This document shows, piece by piece, positions 25,557 through 37,138 of a stretch of DNA of 64,000 nucleotides; within the stretch, counting starts at the first letter, position 1, and each line of letters opens with the position of its first letter. The notes beneath the pieces were generated by a model. The model saw nothing but the letters and a program-made list of their open reading frames with translations, was not told the origin of the DNA and made no database searches. Position numbers and translations under genes: made by a program. This DNA comes from Enterovirga rhinocerotis. GTDB lineage: Bacteria > Pseudomonadota > Alphaproteobacteria > Rhizobiales > Beijerinckiaceae. Location: assembly GCF_004363955.1 (NCBI RefSeq), contig NZ_SNZR01000011.1, positions 1,240,001-1,304,000 of the forward strand, read 5' to 3'.

Positions 25557-27722
25557 CTACTCCGCCGCTTCTTTCGCCCCGTATCCCAGTCGGCCGTTCA
25601 GCTCGTGCAGCAGCTTCTCGGCCGCATCCGCGATGACGGTGCCGGGCGGGAAGATGGCCGAGGCGCCCGAGGCGTAGAGGGCGTCGTAATCGCCGGGCGG
25701 CACGACGCCGCCGACCACGATCATGATGTCCTCGCGGCTATATTCCTTCAGCGCGGCCTTCAGCTCCGGGACGAGCGTCAGGTGCCCCGCCGCGAGGGAT
25801 GAGACGCCGACGATATGGACGTCGTTCTCGATCGCCTGCCGTGCCGCCTCGCCGGGGGTCGCGAAGAGCGGCCCGATATCGACGTCGAAGCCGAGATCGG
25901 CGAAGGCGGAGGCGATGACCTTCTGGCCGCGATCGTGCCCGTCCTGCCCCATCTTGGCGACGAGGATGCGCGGGCGGCGTCCGTCATCCTCCTCGAAGGC
26001 CTCGACGAGGACGCGCACCCGATCGATCGCCGGCGACATCGCACCCGCCTCCCGCCTGTAGACCCCCGAGATCGCCTTGATCTCGGCCTTGTGGCGCCCC
26101 CAGACGCGCTCCAGCGCCTCCGAGATCTCCCCGACCGTCGCCTTCTCGCGCGCGGCGTCGATGGCGAGGGCGAGGAGGTTGCCCTGACCCTCGCTCGCGG
26201 CGCCGGCGAGCTTCGCGATGGCCGACTTCACCGCCGCCTCGTTGCGCTCGGAGCGCAGGCGCTTCAGCTTGTCGAGCTGCATCGTGCGGACGGTCGAGTT
26301 GTCGACGCGCAGGACGTCGATCTGACGATCCTCCTCGGGGCGGAACTTGTTGACGCCGATGAGCGACTGAGCGCCGGAATCGAGCCGCGCCTGGGTGCGC
26401 GCCGCCGCCTCCTCGATGCGCAGCTTCGGGATGCCGGCCTCGATGGCCTTGGCCATGCCGCCGAGCTTCTCGACCTCCTGGATATGGCTCCAGGCCTTTG
26501 CGGCGAGATCGGCCGTCAGCTTCTCGATGAAGTAGGAGCCGCCCCAGGGATCGATGATCCGCGTCGTGCCGCTCTCCTGCTGGAGGACGAGCTGCGTGTT
26601 GCGCGCGATGCGGGCCGAGAAGTCGGTCGGCAGCGCCAGCGCCTCGTCGAGCGCGTTGGTGTGGAGCGATTGCGTGCCGCCCTGCGTCGCGGCCATCGCC
26701 TCGATCATCGTCCGCGGCACGTTGTTGAAGACGTCCTGCGCCGCGAGCGACCAGCCCGAGGTCTGGCAATGGGTGCGCAGGGGCAGCGACTTCTCGGATT
26801 TCGGCCCGAACTGCTTGACCAGCTTCGCCCACAGGAGGCGGGCGGCGCGCATCTTCGCCACCTCCATGTAGAAATTCATGCCGATCGCCCAGAAGAAGGA
26901 CAGGCGCGGCGCGAACTGGTCGATGGTGAGGCCGGCCGCGAGGCCGGCACGGATGTATTCGACGCCGTCGGCGAGCGTGTAGGCGAGCTCGAGATCCTGC
27001 GTCGCCCCGGCCTCCTGCATGTGGTAGCCGGAGATCGAGATGGAGTTGAACTTCGGCATGTTCTGCGCCGTGAAGGCGAAGATGTCGCCGATGATCCGCA
27101 TCGAACCCGCGGGCGGGTAGATGTAGGTGTTGCGGACCATGAACTCCTTGAGGATGTCGTTCTGGATCGTGCCGGCGAGCTTCTCGGGCGGCACGCCCTG
27201 CTCCTCGGCGGCGACGACGTAGAGCGCGAGGATCGGCAGCACGGCGCCGTTCATCGTCATCGAGACCGACATCTGGTCGAGCGGGATGCCGGCGAAGAGC
27301 GTCCGCATGTCGTAGATGGAGTCGATCGCGACCCCGGCCATGCCGACATCGCCCGAGACGCGGGGATGGTCAGAATCGTAGCCGCGGTGGGTCGCGAGGT
27401 CGAAGGCGACCGACAGGCCCTTCTGCCCGGCGGCGAGGTTGCGCCGGTAGAAGGCGTTCGAATCCTCGGCCGTGGAGAAGCCCGCATATTGCCGGACCGT
27501 CCAGGGCTGGTTGACATACATCGTCGGGTAGGGGCCGCGGAGGTAGGGCGGCAGGCCCGGATAGGTGTCCAGGAAGTCGAGCCCGGCACGATCCTCGGGG
27601 CCATAGGCGGGTTTCACCGCGATGCCCTCCGGCGTCAGCCAGGAAGCGGCCGACGCGGCGAGGGGCGGCACGGCCGCGGCCGTGAAATCGAGGGTCGAGA
27701 AATCAGGGATCCGGCTCGTCAT
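25557..27722 (-). CDS. scpA: Methylmalonyl-CoA mutase
   Basis: Adenosylcobalamin-dependent mutase that interconverts methylmalonyl-CoA and succinyl-CoA at the end of propionate and odd-chain/branched-chain degradation. 721 aa from the ATG at 27722, matching the single-chain (ScpA/McmA-like) enzyme. The TIM-barrel substrate domain contains [20 protein letters not shown] and [10 protein letters not shown]. The C-terminal B12 domain has the base-off motif DGHDRG (about 594), GPLFATPGE and [12 protein letters not shown]. The frame extends upstream to 28145, but [13 protein letters not shown] is the family start. The small-subunit gene is not in the window. Confidence 0.95.
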   Translation of the reverse strand: MTSRIPDFSTLDFTAAAVPPLAASAASWLTPEGIAVKPAYGPEDRAGLDFLDTYPGLPPYLRGPYPTMYVNQPWTVRQYAGFSTAEDSNAFYRRNLAAGQKGLSVAFDLATHRGYDSDHPRVSGDVGMAGVAIDSIYDMRTLFAGIPLDQMSVSMTMNGAVLPILALYVVAAEEQGVPPEKLAGTIQNDILKEFMVRNTYIYPPAGSMRIIGDIFAFTAQNMPKFNSISISGYHMQEAGATQDLELAYTLADGVEYIRAGLAAGLTIDQFAPRLSFFWAIGMNFYMEVAKMRAARLLWAKLVKQFGPKSEKSLPLRTHCQTSGWSLAAQDVFNNVPRTMIEAMAATQGGTQSLHTNALDEALALPTDFSARIARNTQLVLQQESGTTRIIDPWGGSYFIEKLTADLAAKAWSHIQEVEKLGGMAKAIEAGIPKLRIEEAAARTQARLDSGAQSLIGVNKFRPEEDRQIDVLRVDNSTVRTMQLDKLKRLRSERNEAAVKSAIAKLAGAASEGQGNLLALAIDAAREKATVGEISEALERVWGRHKAEIKAISGVYRREAGAMSPAIDRVRVLVEAFEEDDGRRPRILVAKMGQDGHDRGQKVIASAFADLGFDVDIGPLFATPGEAARQAIENDVHIVGVSSLAAGHLTLVPELKAALKEYSREDIMIVVGGVVPPGDYDALYASGASAIFPPGTVIADAAEKLLHELNGRLGYGAKEAAE

Positions 27723-27871
27723 GTTCGGATCATAGCGCAGATCGGAACCGAGATCACGCTGCCCCGCACCGCCGCTCTCCCTGGAGAAAGCCGAGGCCCG
27801 CCCGCGGGATCGGATCCCGGCTTTCGCCGGGATGAGCGGAGTGAGCGACGCGCCGGCACGAAGGTTTGGCG

Positions 27872-28264
27872 TCAGTATTCGGCGTAGATCTCGACGATGT
27901 TTTCCTCCGGGTCCCGGAAGAACAAGGTCCGATGCCTCCAGTCCGGCAGGTCGGTCGGTTCCCGCAGAATAGGCACGCCCCTGGCGGACAATTCCGCATG
28001 CCAGGCGTCGACGTCCGGCGGCGGTACGCGGAACGCGAGCTGCACCGAAGCCGCGCCGGGAACCGCCGGCCCATCGTCGCAGACGCTCCAGGCCCCGCGT
28101 CGGCGAAGCGTCAGCAACATCGCGCCGATCCTGAAGCTGACCCAATTCGGCTTGTCGGTTTCGACCGGGAAGCCGAGCACGTCGGCGTAGAACGCGCGTG
28201 TCTCCTCCATCCGGGCGCAGAGAAGAACGGTGTAGTCGAAGCTGCGGATGGGGCTCGGTCTCAT
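27872..28264 (-). CDS. Glyoxalase/bleomycin-resistance-fold (VOC) protein
   Basis: 130 aa vicinal-oxygen-chelate protein: two beta-alpha-beta-beta-beta modules, with [20 protein letters not shown]-like start and [16 protein letters not shown] at the end, where the Glu is the usual metal-side ligand. Such proteins are isomerases, dioxygenases or resistance binders. It lies between citrate synthase and methylmalonyl-CoA mutase; a methylmalonyl-CoA epimerase is a VOC protein too, but the sequence lacks the longer epimerase pattern, so that role is only a possibility. The start is ATG at 28264, since the longer frame overlaps gltA. Confidence 0.78.
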   Translation of the reverse strand: MRPSPIRSFDYTVLLCARMEETRAFYADVLGFPVETDKPNWVSFRIGAMLLTLRRRGAWSVCDDGPAVPGAASVQLAFRVPPPDVDAWHAELSARGVPILREPTDLPDWRHRTLFFRDPEENIVEIYAEY

Positions 28265-28301
28265 ATCGTTTCCTGCTGCCGGACTGCCTGCCAGGGCCAA
28301 C

Positions 28302-28325
28302 GAAAAGGGCGCCCGAAGGCGCCCT
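28302..28325 (-). terminator. Rho-independent terminator of gltA
   Basis: On the minus strand GGGCGCC-TTCG-GGCGCCC (28324-28307) is followed by TTTTCG. It lies 32 bp after the gltA stop. Confidence 0.85.
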
Positions 28326-28356
28326 GATCCGTCTCGCGATCCGCGTGCCGAACGCC

Positions 28357-29649
<1,293 letters not shown>

Positions 29650-29778
29650 ATGGGCATGCCTTTCTGACCAGGGGGCTCGCGGCGACATGCATCGGGCGAG
29701 CCAGTTCGACCTCACCGCCGAGATTGGGAATTCGGCGGGGCGGCGTTCCCGCGTCGGTATCGGATCACCATGACACGT

Positions 29779-31236
29779 TCAAGCAGCGTTCATCGGAGCC
29801 GTGTCGCCAGTGCGGGCCTGAGCGTCGATCCGGGCGAGCGATGTTTCGCGTCCGAGGATCTCCATCACCTCGAAAAGGCCCGGTGAGGTGCCCCGCCCCG
29901 TCACGGCCGCGCGCAGCGGCTGGGCGATCTGTCCGAGCTTGAGCCCTGTCCTCTCCGCATGGGCGCGGATGGCGGCCTCCAACGCGGCGGCGTTCCACTC
30001 CGCGGTCTCGGCGAGCAACGCCCGCACCGCACCGAGCCTCGCACGGGCGGCGGCGTCGAGGATCGAGTCGGCCTTGGCGTCGAGCGCGAGCGGGGAGGGG
30101 GCGTAGAGGTAATAGGCGCTGTCGAGCAGCTCGACGAGCGTCTTCGCCCGTTCCTTGAGCCCCGGCATCGAGCGCAGCAGCATCCCGCGCAGGGCCGGCG
30201 TCAGCTCCGGCCCGAGGCCCCGCGCCGGCCCGAGGGTCGGCAGGAGGCGTCCGATGGCCTCGACCAGCGACTCGTCGTCGGACTGGCGCATGTAGTGGCC
30301 GTTCAGGTTCTCGAGCTTGGCGAAATCGAACCGGGCGGGCGAGCGGCCGATCTGGCCGAGGTCGAAGGCGGCGATCATCTCGTCCTGGCTGAACATCTCC
30401 TGGTCGCCGTGGCTCCAGCCGAGCCGCACGAGGTAGTTGCGGAGGGCCGCCGGCAGGTAGCCCAGCTCGCGATAGGCATCGACGCCGAGCGCGCCGTGGC
30501 GCTTCGAGAGCTTCGCCCCGTCCGGGCCGTGGATCAGCGGCACATGGGCCATGCGCGGCACGCCCCAGCCGAGCGCCTGGTAGATCTGCGCCTGACGGGC
30601 CGCGTTGGTGAGGTGGTCGTCGCCGCGGATGACCTGGGTCACGCCCATGTCGTGATCGTCGACGACGACGGCGAGCATGTAGGTCGGGTTGCCGTCCGAG
30701 CGCAGCAGGACGAGATCGTCGAGGTCCTTGTTCTGCCAGACGACGCGGCCCTGGACGGCGTCCTCGATCACCGTCTCGCCCTCCTGCGGCGCGCGGAGGC
30801 GGATCGCGGGCTTCGCTCCGGCCGGAGCCTCGGACGGATCGCGGTCGCGCCAGCGGCCGTCATAGCGGGCGGGCCGCCCCTCGCGCCGCGCCGCCTCGCG
30901 CATCTCGGCGAGCTCCTCGGGCGTCGCGTAGCAGCGATAGGCGCCGCCGGTCGCGAGCAGCGTCTCGACGACCTCGCGGTGACGCTCGGCCCGCGCGAAC
31001 TGGTAGACCACGTCGCCGTCCCAATCGAGGCCGAGCCAGGACAGGCCGTCGAGGATCGCGGCGATGGCGGATTCGGTCGAGCGCTCGCGGTCGGTATCCT
31101 CGATCCGCAGCAGCATGGCCCCGCCGAAGCGGCGCGCGTAAAGCCAGTTGAACAGCGCCGTCCGCGCGCCTCCGATATGCAGGAAGCCGGTCGGAGAGGG
31201 CGCAAAACGCGTGACGACGGGAGCGGACGGGGCCAT
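29779..31236 (-). CDS. gltX: Glutamate--tRNA ligase
   Basis: Class I aminoacyl-tRNA synthetase, 485 aa. HIGH motif in [19 protein letters not shown] near residue 15, KMSKS-equivalent KLSKRHG at about 250, and the Glu/Gln specificity region [19 protein letters not shown] before it. The C-terminal anticodon-binding domain is complete. It could be discriminating or non-discriminating (Glu-Gln). The start is the ATG at 31236, since the long upstream frame overlaps the divergent comEC gene and lacks synthetase sequence. Confidence 0.95.
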   Translation of the reverse strand: MAPSAPVVTRFAPSPTGFLHIGGARTALFNWLYARRFGGAMLLRIEDTDRERSTESAIAAILDGLSWLGLDWDGDVVYQFARAERHREVVETLLATGGAYRCYATPEELAEMREAARREGRPARYDGRWRDRDPSEAPAGAKPAIRLRAPQEGETVIEDAVQGRVVWQNKDLDDLVLLRSDGNPTYMLAVVVDDHDMGVTQVIRGDDHLTNAARQAQIYQALGWGVPRMAHVPLIHGPDGAKLSKRHGALGVDAYRELGYLPAALRNYLVRLGWSHGDQEMFSQDEMIAAFDLGQIGRSPARFDFAKLENLNGHYMRQSDDESLVEAIGRLLPTLGPARGLGPELTPALRGMLLRSMPGLKERAKTLVELLDSAYYLYAPSPLALDAKADSILDAAARARLGAVRALLAETAEWNAAALEAAIRAHAERTGLKLGQIAQPLRAAVTGRGTSPGLFEVMEILGRETSLARIDAQARTGDTAPMNAA

Positions 31237-31404
31237 GGCGGGTCTCGGGGGAGAAGCGGCGGGCGCGACGGCGCCGACGAACCGGAACGCGCTCTCTACA
31301 GCATTTTCTCTGCGGGTGGAGCCCGGATCGCACCGGGAAAACGAGGTCGCGGATCCCGCTCCCCTCGCCGCGCGAAAATGATCTAGCATGCACCCGGATG
31401 CGGC

Positions 31405-33702
31405 ATGGAGCCCGACGGCTCGATGCCGCAGGCGGCTGGTCCAGAGGGCAGCGGCGCGCCCCGCCGGGCGCGGATGGCCGCGCGCGCCCTCGGCGCATCC
31501 GGCTTTGCCGGAAGCGGGGTCGGGGCGTTCGATCTCGGACGCCTCCGCAGCGAGGTCGGGGACGGGCTGCGGCTCTGCCTTCGCCGCGAGATCGAGGAGC
31601 GGCGGCTCTTCCCCTGGCTCGCGGTCGCCTTCGGGGGCGGCATCCTCCTCGCCTTCGCCGCCGAAGGGCCGCCGTCGCCCTGGCCGGCGCTGGTCCTCGG
31701 CATCGTCTCCGGCGGCGCGGCCTTCGCGGCGCGGGCGCGGTTCGGCCTCTCCATCGCGCTGCTCGGCGCGGCGGCCCTGCTCCTCGGCTTTGCCGCGGCT
31801 CTGCTGCGGATCGAGGCCCTGCGTGCCCCTGTCCTCGACCGCACGCTCGTCGCGAAGGTCGTGGGCTTCGTCGAATCGATCGACCAGCGGGCCTCGGGCG
31901 GTGGCCGGGTGGTGCTGCGGGTCGTCTCGATCGGCACGCTCAAGGAGGGCGAGCGCCCGGAGCGGGTGCGCCTCGTCGTGAGATCGCTCGCCGGGCTCGC
32001 GCCCGGGCAGCGGGTCGAAGGCACGGCGCGGCTCCTGCCGCCGCCCGAAGCCGCCCGGCCCGGCGGCTACGACTTCGCCCGCGACGCCTATTTCCGCGGC
32101 ATCGGCGCGGTCGGCTCGGCCTCGGGCGCCCTGAAGCCCGTCGCGGGGGAGGGGGCCGACTCCTCCCTCCGCTTCGCCGCCGCGATCGACGGCGCCCGGA
32201 ACGCGCTGACGGAGCGGATCGCGGGGGCGATCGGCGGACAGGCGGGAGCCGTCGCCGCGGCGCTCGTCACCGGCAAGCGCGGCCTCATCGAGGAGGCGAC
32301 CAACGACGTGTTGCGGGCGGCCGGCATCTACCATGTCGTGTCGATCTCGGGCCTGCACATGGTGCTCGCCGCCGGGGTCTTCTTCTGGCTGACGCGGGCG
32401 CTCCTCGCCCTCTCGCCCGCGCTCGCCCTCGGCTGGCCCATCAAGAAGATCGCCGCGCTCGTCGGGATGGCGGGGGCGAGCGCCTATTGCATCTTCTCGG
32501 GCGCGGAGGTCGCGACCGAGCGCTCGCTCGTGATGATCCTCGTCATGCAGGGCGCGATCCTGTTCGACCGGCCGGCCCTCTCGCTGCGCAACCTCGCGCT
32601 CTCGGCCCTCGTCGTCCTCGCGCGCGAGCCGGAGGCGCTGCTCGGCCCTTCCTTCCAGATGTCGTACGGCGCCGTCGCGGGGCTGATCGCGCTCGCGGAA
32701 GCCCTGCGGCGCTGGCGGCGGCCGGCCGAGCCGGGCGATCCGCTCCGGCGGGTGGGGCTATGGCTCGGCGCGCTCGTCCTCGGCACGATCGGCACGACCC
32801 TCGTCGCCACCATCGCGACCGCGCCCTTCGGGACCTTCCATTTCCACGCCCTCCAGCCCTATGCGCTGATCGGGAACGCGGCGACGCTGCCCCTCGTCTC
32901 CTTCGCCGTCATGCCGGCGGCGGTGCTCGGCACCCTGATGCTGCCCTTCGGGCTCGACCGCTGGGTCTGGATCGTCATGGGCTGGGCGGTCGAGGGCGTG
33001 CTGCAGCTCTCGGCCTGGGTCGCGTCCTTCCCGAGCTCGACCGTGCTCGCCCCGGCCTTCGGCACGGGTGCGCTCCTGCTGCTGGCGCTCGCCCTCCTTC
33101 TCGCGACGCTCCCCGTCTCGCGCCTGCGCCTCCTCGCGCTCGTGCCGCTTCTCGCCGGGCTGCTGCTGGCGGCGCGCGCCGAGCGGCCGGACGTCATCGC
33201 GGCGCGGGACGGATCGGGCGCCGCGATCCGAGGGGCCGACGGACGGCTCGTCCTCGTCGGATCGGTCGCCGCCTTCACGGCGACGCAATGGCTTCGGGCC
33301 GACGGCGATGCCCGCGATCCGAAGGACCCGACGCTGCGCCGGGGCGTCTCCTGCGACCGGATCGGCTGCACGGCCCGGCTTCCCGACGGGCGCGCGGTCT
33401 CGCACCTGACCGACCGACGCGGCTTCGCCGAGGATTGCCGGCGCGCGGCGGTGGTCGTCTCGCGCCTCCCGGCTCCGCCCGGTTGCGCGGCCGCCGTGAT
33501 CCTCGACCGCGACCGCCTCGCAGCCCAGGGCGCGACGAGCCTGCGGACGGGACCCGGCGGCGGCTTCGTCATGGAGACGGCGCGACGCCCCGGCGAGACG
33601 CGTCCCTGGCTGCCGAGGCGTCCGGCCCCCTCCCGGACGGCCCCGAGCGTTCCATCGGAAGCCGCGCCGTCATCCGCCACGGAGGACGACGCGGAGCCCT
33701 GA
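31405..33702 (+). CDS. comEC: ComEC/Rec2-family membrane protein
   Basis: 765 aa competence channel-type protein for DNA uptake across the inner membrane. Order: N-terminal membrane and DUF4131 region ([19 protein letters not shown]), an OB-like segment ([25 protein letters not shown]), the Competence domain with [18 protein letters not shown] and [14 protein letters not shown], then about eight further spans. The C-terminal third, which in Bacillus is a metallo-beta-lactamase domain, has no HxHxDH motif here (for example [15 protein letters not shown]), as in many alphaproteobacterial members, so nuclease activity is unlikely. It is divergent from gltX. Ends Ser/Ala/Pro-rich. Confidence 0.88.
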   Translation: MEPDGSMPQAAGPEGSGAPRRARMAARALGASGFAGSGVGAFDLGRLRSEVGDGLRLCLRREIEERRLFPWLAVAFGGGILLAFAAEGPPSPWPALVLGIVSGGAAFAARARFGLSIALLGAAALLLGFAAALLRIEALRAPVLDRTLVAKVVGFVESIDQRASGGGRVVLRVVSIGTLKEGERPERVRLVVRSLAGLAPGQRVEGTARLLPPPEAARPGGYDFARDAYFRGIGAVGSASGALKPVAGEGADSSLRFAAAIDGARNALTERIAGAIGGQAGAVAAALVTGKRGLIEEATNDVLRAAGIYHVVSISGLHMVLAAGVFFWLTRALLALSPALALGWPIKKIAALVGMAGASAYCIFSGAEVATERSLVMILVMQGAILFDRPALSLRNLALSALVVLAREPEALLGPSFQMSYGAVAGLIALAEALRRWRRPAEPGDPLRRVGLWLGALVLGTIGTTLVATIATAPFGTFHFHALQPYALIGNAATLPLVSFAVMPAAVLGTLMLPFGLDRWVWIVMGWAVEGVLQLSAWVASFPSSTVLAPAFGTGALLLLALALLLATLPVSRLRLLALVPLLAGLLLAARAERPDVIAARDGSGAAIRGADGRLVLVGSVAAFTATQWLRADGDARDPKDPTLRRGVSCDRIGCTARLPDGRAVSHLTDRRGFAEDCRRAAVVVSRLPAPPGCAAAVILDRDRLAAQGATSLRTGPGGGFVMETARRPGETRPWLPRRPAPSRTAPSVPSEAAPSSATEDDAEP

Positions 33703-33734
33703 GCCACGGCGTCCGGCGACCATTCCACACCTCA

Positions 33735-33893
33735 CCTCATGCCGAGGTGCGAGCGGAGGTCGCCCTCGAAGCACGGCCGACGGTGGTGCGTCCGTCGAAG
33801 CTCGGCACCCCAAGTCGGCTGTGCCGGCTTCGGCATCCTTCGGAGCGCATCTCGGGACCGTCCGCGATGCGGGCCGAGCGCCTCAGGATGAGG
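33735..33893. repeat. Alphaproteobacterial-type intergenic palindromic repeat
   Basis: Ends CCTCATGCCGAGG (33735-33747) and CCTCAGGATGAGG (33881-33893) are imperfect inverted copies (11 of 13). The interior (GAGCGGAG, GCATCCTTCG, GGCCGAGCGCC) resembles a repeat family common between genes of Hyphomicrobiales. It fills the gap between comEC and lexA. Confidence 0.6.
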
Positions 33894-33930
33894 AGCGAGG
33901 GAGTATCCGGCCCCCTCTCATGACGGCCCC

Positions 33931-34623
33931 TCAGTAGCGCCGCACGAGGCTCACGAGCTTGCCCTGGATGCGCACGCGGTCGGGTCCGAGCACGCGCGTC
34001 TCGTAGGCCGGGTTGGCGGGTTCGAGGGCGATCGAGGAGCCGCGCCGGCGCAGGCGCTTCAGCGTCGCCTCCTCGTCGTCGATCAGCGCGACGACGATGT
34101 CGCCCGTGTTGGCGACGTCCTGCTTCTTGATGACGACCGTGTCGCCGTCGAGGATGCCGGCCTCGATCATCGAATCGCCCTTCACCTCGAGCGCGTAATG
34201 CTCGCCGCCCGACATCAGGAAGTCGGGCGAGAGGGTGATCGCGTGCGAGGGGTGCTGGATGGCCGAGATGGGCGTGCCGGCGGCGATGCGTCCCATGACC
34301 GGGATGGAGACGGGGCGAGGCCCCTCGGCGACCGCGGCCGGCGCGGGGGCGCGGGCCTTGCCGAAATTCCCCTCGACGACGTTCGGCGGCAGGCGCGGAC
34401 GGGCGATCCCCTCGGGCAGCCGGATCACTTCGAGCGCCCGGGCCCGGTTCGGCAGGCGGCGGATGAAGCCGCGCTCCTCCAGGGCCGTGATGAGCCGGTG
34501 GATGCCCGATTTCGACTTGAGCTCCAGCGCCTCCTTCATCTCGTCGAAGGACGGGGGTACGCCGCTGTCACGCACCCGCTCGTGGATGAAACGCAGGAGT
34601 TCGTTCTGTTTGCGGGTCAGCAT
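33931..34623 (-). CDS. lexA: LexA SOS repressor
   Basis: 230 aa, including a linker longer than in E. coli. N-terminal winged helix (residues 1-68: [20 protein letters not shown] ... [19 protein letters not shown]). Autocleavage site Ala115-Gly116 in RIAAGTP; catalytic Ser151 in KGDSMIEAG and Lys189 in [10 protein letters not shown]. RecA-stimulated self-cleavage opens the SOS regulon. Its own operator, GTTC-N7-GTTC, lies 72 bp upstream at 34695-34709. The longer frame to 34803 is not used. Confidence 0.97.
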   Translation of the reverse strand: MLTRKQNELLRFIHERVRDSGVPPSFDEMKEALELKSKSGIHRLITALEERGFIRRLPNRARALEVIRLPEGIARPRLPPNVVEGNFGKARAPAPAAVAEGPRPVSIPVMGRIAAGTPISAIQHPSHAITLSPDFLMSGGEHYALEVKGDSMIEAGILDGDTVVIKKQDVANTGDIVVALIDDEEATLKRLRRRGSSIALEPANPAYETRVLGPDRVRIQGKLVSLVRRY

Positions 34624-34694
34624 GGTCGCCTCCGGACCCGAGTACCTGCCACGGCCGACTCGGAATGTCGAAACAAAGCAGGAACATAGTAACC

Positions 34695-34709
34695 GTTCCG
34701 CTAATGTTC
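34695..34709. promoter_or_regulatory. LexA box (SOS operator) GTTC-N7-GTTC
   Basis: GTTC CGCTAAT GTTC is an exact match to the alphaproteobacterial LexA direct-repeat operator. It is 72 bp before lexA and 28 bp before the argC -35 element, so it may affect both. Confidence 0.9.
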
Positions 34710-34736
34710 CGCAAGGCGCCCGATGGGTGGGACGCA

Positions 34737-34766
34737 TTGACAGCAATGGGCGCGGACGACATATCC
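34737..34766 (+). promoter_or_regulatory. Predicted argC promoter (sigma-70 type)
   Basis: TTGACA (34737-34742), 18 bp, ATATCC (34761-34766). Transcription would start about 34772, which is the A of the leader ATG, so the leader message would be leaderless. Confidence 0.65.
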
Positions 34767-34771
34767 CGCCC

Positions 34772-34810
34772 ATGATGACGCGACGACCGATCCGACGTTC
34801 CACGCCCTAG
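34772..34810 (+). CDS. Arg-rich leader peptide of argC ([12 protein letters not shown])
   Basis: A 12-codon ORF, ATG ATG then ACG CGA CGA CCG ATC CGA CGT, stop TAG at 34808-34810. Four of 12 residues are Arg, in two pairs, three of them CGA, a codon rare in GC-rich genomes. No Shine-Dalgarno is present and the predicted transcription start falls on the first ATG, as for the leaderless trp leader of Sinorhizobium. A terminator hairpin follows 38 bp later and argC 61-96 bp beyond. This is the layout of ribosome-mediated attenuation sensing charged tRNA-Arg. Inferred from sequence only. Confidence 0.65.
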   Translation: MMTRRPIRRSTP

Positions 34811-34847
34811 CGTGCTTTGTCGCGGGCCTGCGAGGTCCTGTCGTCGG

Positions 34848-34871
34848 AGCCGCGCCGCCGCGCGGCTTTTT
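34848..34871 (+). terminator. Attenuator-type terminator before argC
   Basis: AGCCGCGC-CGCC-GCGCGGCT (34848-34867), a perfect 8-bp stem, is followed by TTTT. Upstream CGCGG (34821-34825) can pair with CCGCG (34850-34854) in the left arm and so prevent the hairpin. CGACGAC in the Arg codons (34781-34787) can pair with GTCGTCG (34840-34846). These are the mutually exclusive pairings expected of an attenuator. Confidence 0.7.
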
Positions 34872-34905
34872 CGTATCCAGCATTCTCCGAACCGGGTGAC
34901 GATCC

Positions 34906-35874
34906 ATGAGCAGCACGCTCGCAGAGGTTCCCAGCAAGGCCGAGACCAAGGCGCGGGTCGCCCGCGTCTTCATCGACGGCGAGGCCGGCACGACCGGCCT
35001 CGGCATCCGCGAACGGCTCGCCGGGCGCGCCGACCTCGAGATTCGCAGCATCGATCCGGCGAAGCGCAAGGATCCGGCCGCGCGCAAGGCCATGATGGAG
35101 GAGGTCGATCTCGTCATCCTCTGCCTGCCGGACGAGGCCGCGAAGGAGACCGTCGCGCTCGCGGACGAACTCGGCGCCTCGGCCCCCCGTCTCCTCGACG
35201 CCTCGACCGCGCATCGCGTCGCGGAAGGCTGGGCGTACGGCTTCGCCGAACTCGCGCCCGGCCAGCGCGAGGCGATCGCCGCGGCGAAGCGCGTCGCCAA
35301 TCCCGGCTGCTACCCCACCGGCGGCATCGCCCTCATCCGGCCGCTCGTCGACGCCGGGCTGGTCCCCGCCGATCATCCGATCTCGGTCAACGCCGTCTCG
35401 GGCTATAGCGGCGGCGGGAAGGGCATGATCGAGCTCTTCGAAGGCGGTAAGGGCAATTCGTTCGAACTTTACGGTCTCGGCTTCGAGCACAAGCACCTGC
35501 CGGAGCTGCAGGCCTATGCACGGCTGACCCGGCGGCCGATCTTCATCCCCTCGGTCGGGAATTTCCGGCAGGGGATGCTGGTCTCGGTGCCGCTGCATCT
35601 CGCGACGCTGCCGGGGCGGCCGTCGCCGTCCGATCTCGAGGCCGCGCTCAAGGCGCATTATGCGGCCGACGGCCAGGTCACGGTGGTCGCGGCATCGCCC
35701 GGCGACCGGCTCGAGCCGGAGGCCCTGAACGAGACGGACCTGATGGAGCTGCGCGTCTACGGACGCGGCGACCAGGCCCTCCTCGTCGCCCGGCTCGACA
35801 ATCTGGGCAAGGGCGCCTCGGGCGCGGCGGTGCAGAACGCCGAGATCATGCTGGGGCTCGACCCGCGGGGCTGA
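34906..35874 (+). CDS. argC: N-acetyl-gamma-glutamyl-phosphate reductase (short type)
   Basis: Third enzyme of arginine biosynthesis; NADPH reduces N-acetylglutamyl phosphate to the semialdehyde. 322 aa, the shorter ArgC type 2. Dinucleotide-binding start VFIDGEAGTTGLGIRERL and catalytic Cys (about 135) in NPGCYPTGGIALIRPL. The N-terminal 15 residues precede the family start. An Arg-codon leader and terminator lie upstream; the MFS gene begins 13 bp downstream and may be co-transcribed. Confidence 0.95.
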   Translation: MSSTLAEVPSKAETKARVARVFIDGEAGTTGLGIRERLAGRADLEIRSIDPAKRKDPAARKAMMEEVDLVILCLPDEAAKETVALADELGASAPRLLDASTAHRVAEGWAYGFAELAPGQREAIAAAKRVANPGCYPTGGIALIRPLVDAGLVPADHPISVNAVSGYSGGGKGMIELFEGGKGNSFELYGLGFEHKHLPELQAYARLTRRPIFIPSVGNFRQGMLVSVPLHLATLPGRPSPSDLEAALKAHYAADGQVTVVAASPGDRLEPEALNETDLMELRVYGRGDQALLVARLDNLGKGASGAAVQNAEIMLGLDPRG

Positions 35875-35887
35875 GCGGGCTCCTCCG

Positions 35888-37138
35888 GTGAGCGCCGTCT
35901 TCCGGTCGCTCGCGGGGTTCAACTACCGCGTCTGGGCGGCGGGGGCGCTGGTCTCGAACATCGGGACCTGGATGCAGAGGACGGGCCAGGACTGGATCGT
36001 CCTCGCCGAACTGACCGACCGGAACGCGACGGCGGTCGGAATCGTGATGGGGCTGCAGTTCGGGCCGCAGATCCTTCTGCTGCCCGTGACCGGCTGGGCC
36101 GCCGACCGCTTCGACCGCCGGCGGCTGCTCTTCGCGACGCAGGCGGCGATGGGGCTGCTGGCGCTGGGTCTCGGCGCCCTCGTCGTGACGGGCCTCGTCG
36201 CGCTCTGGCACGTGTTCGTCTTCGCCTTCCTGCTCGGGTGCGTGTCCGCCTTCGATGCGCCGGCGCGCCAGACCTTCGTGTCCGACCTCGTCGACGAGGC
36301 GCATCTGTCGAACGCGGTCGCCCTGAATTCGGCCTCCTTCAACCTCGGACGGACGATCGGCCCGGCGATCGCGGGCTTCGTCATCGCGGCCGCCGGCAGC
36401 GGCTGGGTCTTCCTCGCCAATGCACTCTCCTTCGTCCCCGTGCTCGTCGCGCTCGGGCTGCTGCGCCGCGTCGGCGCCGGGGCGAGGGTGCGGCCGATCC
36501 TGACGGCGGGTTCGCTGACCGACGGCCTCCGCTACGTCTCGGGCCGTCCAGACCTGCGGGCGATCCTTCTGATGCTCTTCTTCATCGGCATGCTGGGGCT
36601 GAACTTTCCGATCTTCATCTCGTCGATGTCGGTTCAGGTCTTTCAGGTCGGCTCGGCCGAATTCGGCCTCCTGACCTCGTGCATGGCCGTCGGCTCCGTG
36701 GCGGGCGCGCTTCTGGCCGCGCGCCGGGAGCGGCCGGGCATCCTCACGCTGACCGGGGCCGCGGCCTTGTTCGGGCTCGGCCTCGCCGTCGCCGCGGCGA
36801 TGCCGAACTACGCCCTGTTCGGCCTCGTGCTCGTCCTCGTCGGGATCGCCACCCAGAGCTTCACGACCGGCGCCAACAGCCTCGTCCAGCTGTCGAGCGA
36901 GCCTGCGATGCGGGGGCGGGTGATGGCCATTCACATGGCGCTTCTCATGGGCACGACGCCGGTCGGCGGCCCGCTCATCGGCTGGGTCGCGGACACGTTC
37001 GGGCCGCGCTGGGCGATCGCGGTCGGGGCGGCCGCCGGCCTCGCGGCGGCTGTTATCGGCCTGCGCTATCTCGTCCGGGACGAGGGGCTGCGATCTGCCA
37101 TGCTGCGATCGCGCCCGTGGCGAGGACGACGACCTTGA
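35888..37138 (+). CDS. MFS transporter (MFS_3 / EntS-like exporter)
   Basis: 416 aa with 12 predicted spans. Motif DRFDRRRLLFATQAAMG in the loop between spans 2 and 3, then ATIGPAIAGF-like and GPLIGWVADTFGPRWAIAVGAAA near the end, as in the MFS_3 group (enterobactin exporter EntS and multidrug exporters). A GTG start at 35888, 13 bp after argC, suggests an operon; whether arginine-linked export is involved is unknown. Its last 86 bp overlap the convergent gene at 37053. Confidence 0.85.
   Translation: MSAVFRSLAGFNYRVWAAGALVSNIGTWMQRTGQDWIVLAELTDRNATAVGIVMGLQFGPQILLLPVTGWAADRFDRRRLLFATQAAMGLLALGLGALVVTGLVALWHVFVFAFLLGCVSAFDAPARQTFVSDLVDEAHLSNAVALNSASFNLGRTIGPAIAGFVIAAAGSGWVFLANALSFVPVLVALGLLRRVGAGARVRPILTAGSLTDGLRYVSGRPDLRAILLMLFFIGMLGLNFPIFISSMSVQVFQVGSAEFGLLTSCMAVGSVAGALLAARRERPGILTLTGAAALFGLGLAVAAAMPNYALFGLVLVLVGIATQSFTTGANSLVQLSSEPAMRGRVMAIHMALLMGTTPVGGPLIGWVADTFGPRWAIAVGAAAGLAAAVIGLRYLVRDEGLRSAMLRSRPWRGRRP

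Noticed and set aside
25815-27887. 690-residue plus-strand frame opposite methylmalonyl-CoA mutase
   Set aside because: Antisense to a gene with a full B12 and TIM-barrel pattern; composition artefact.
31398-33923. 841-residue plus-strand frame overlapping comEC in another frame
   Set aside because: The 31405-33702 frame carries the ComEC motifs; this one is an Arg/Ala/Pro-rich shadow.
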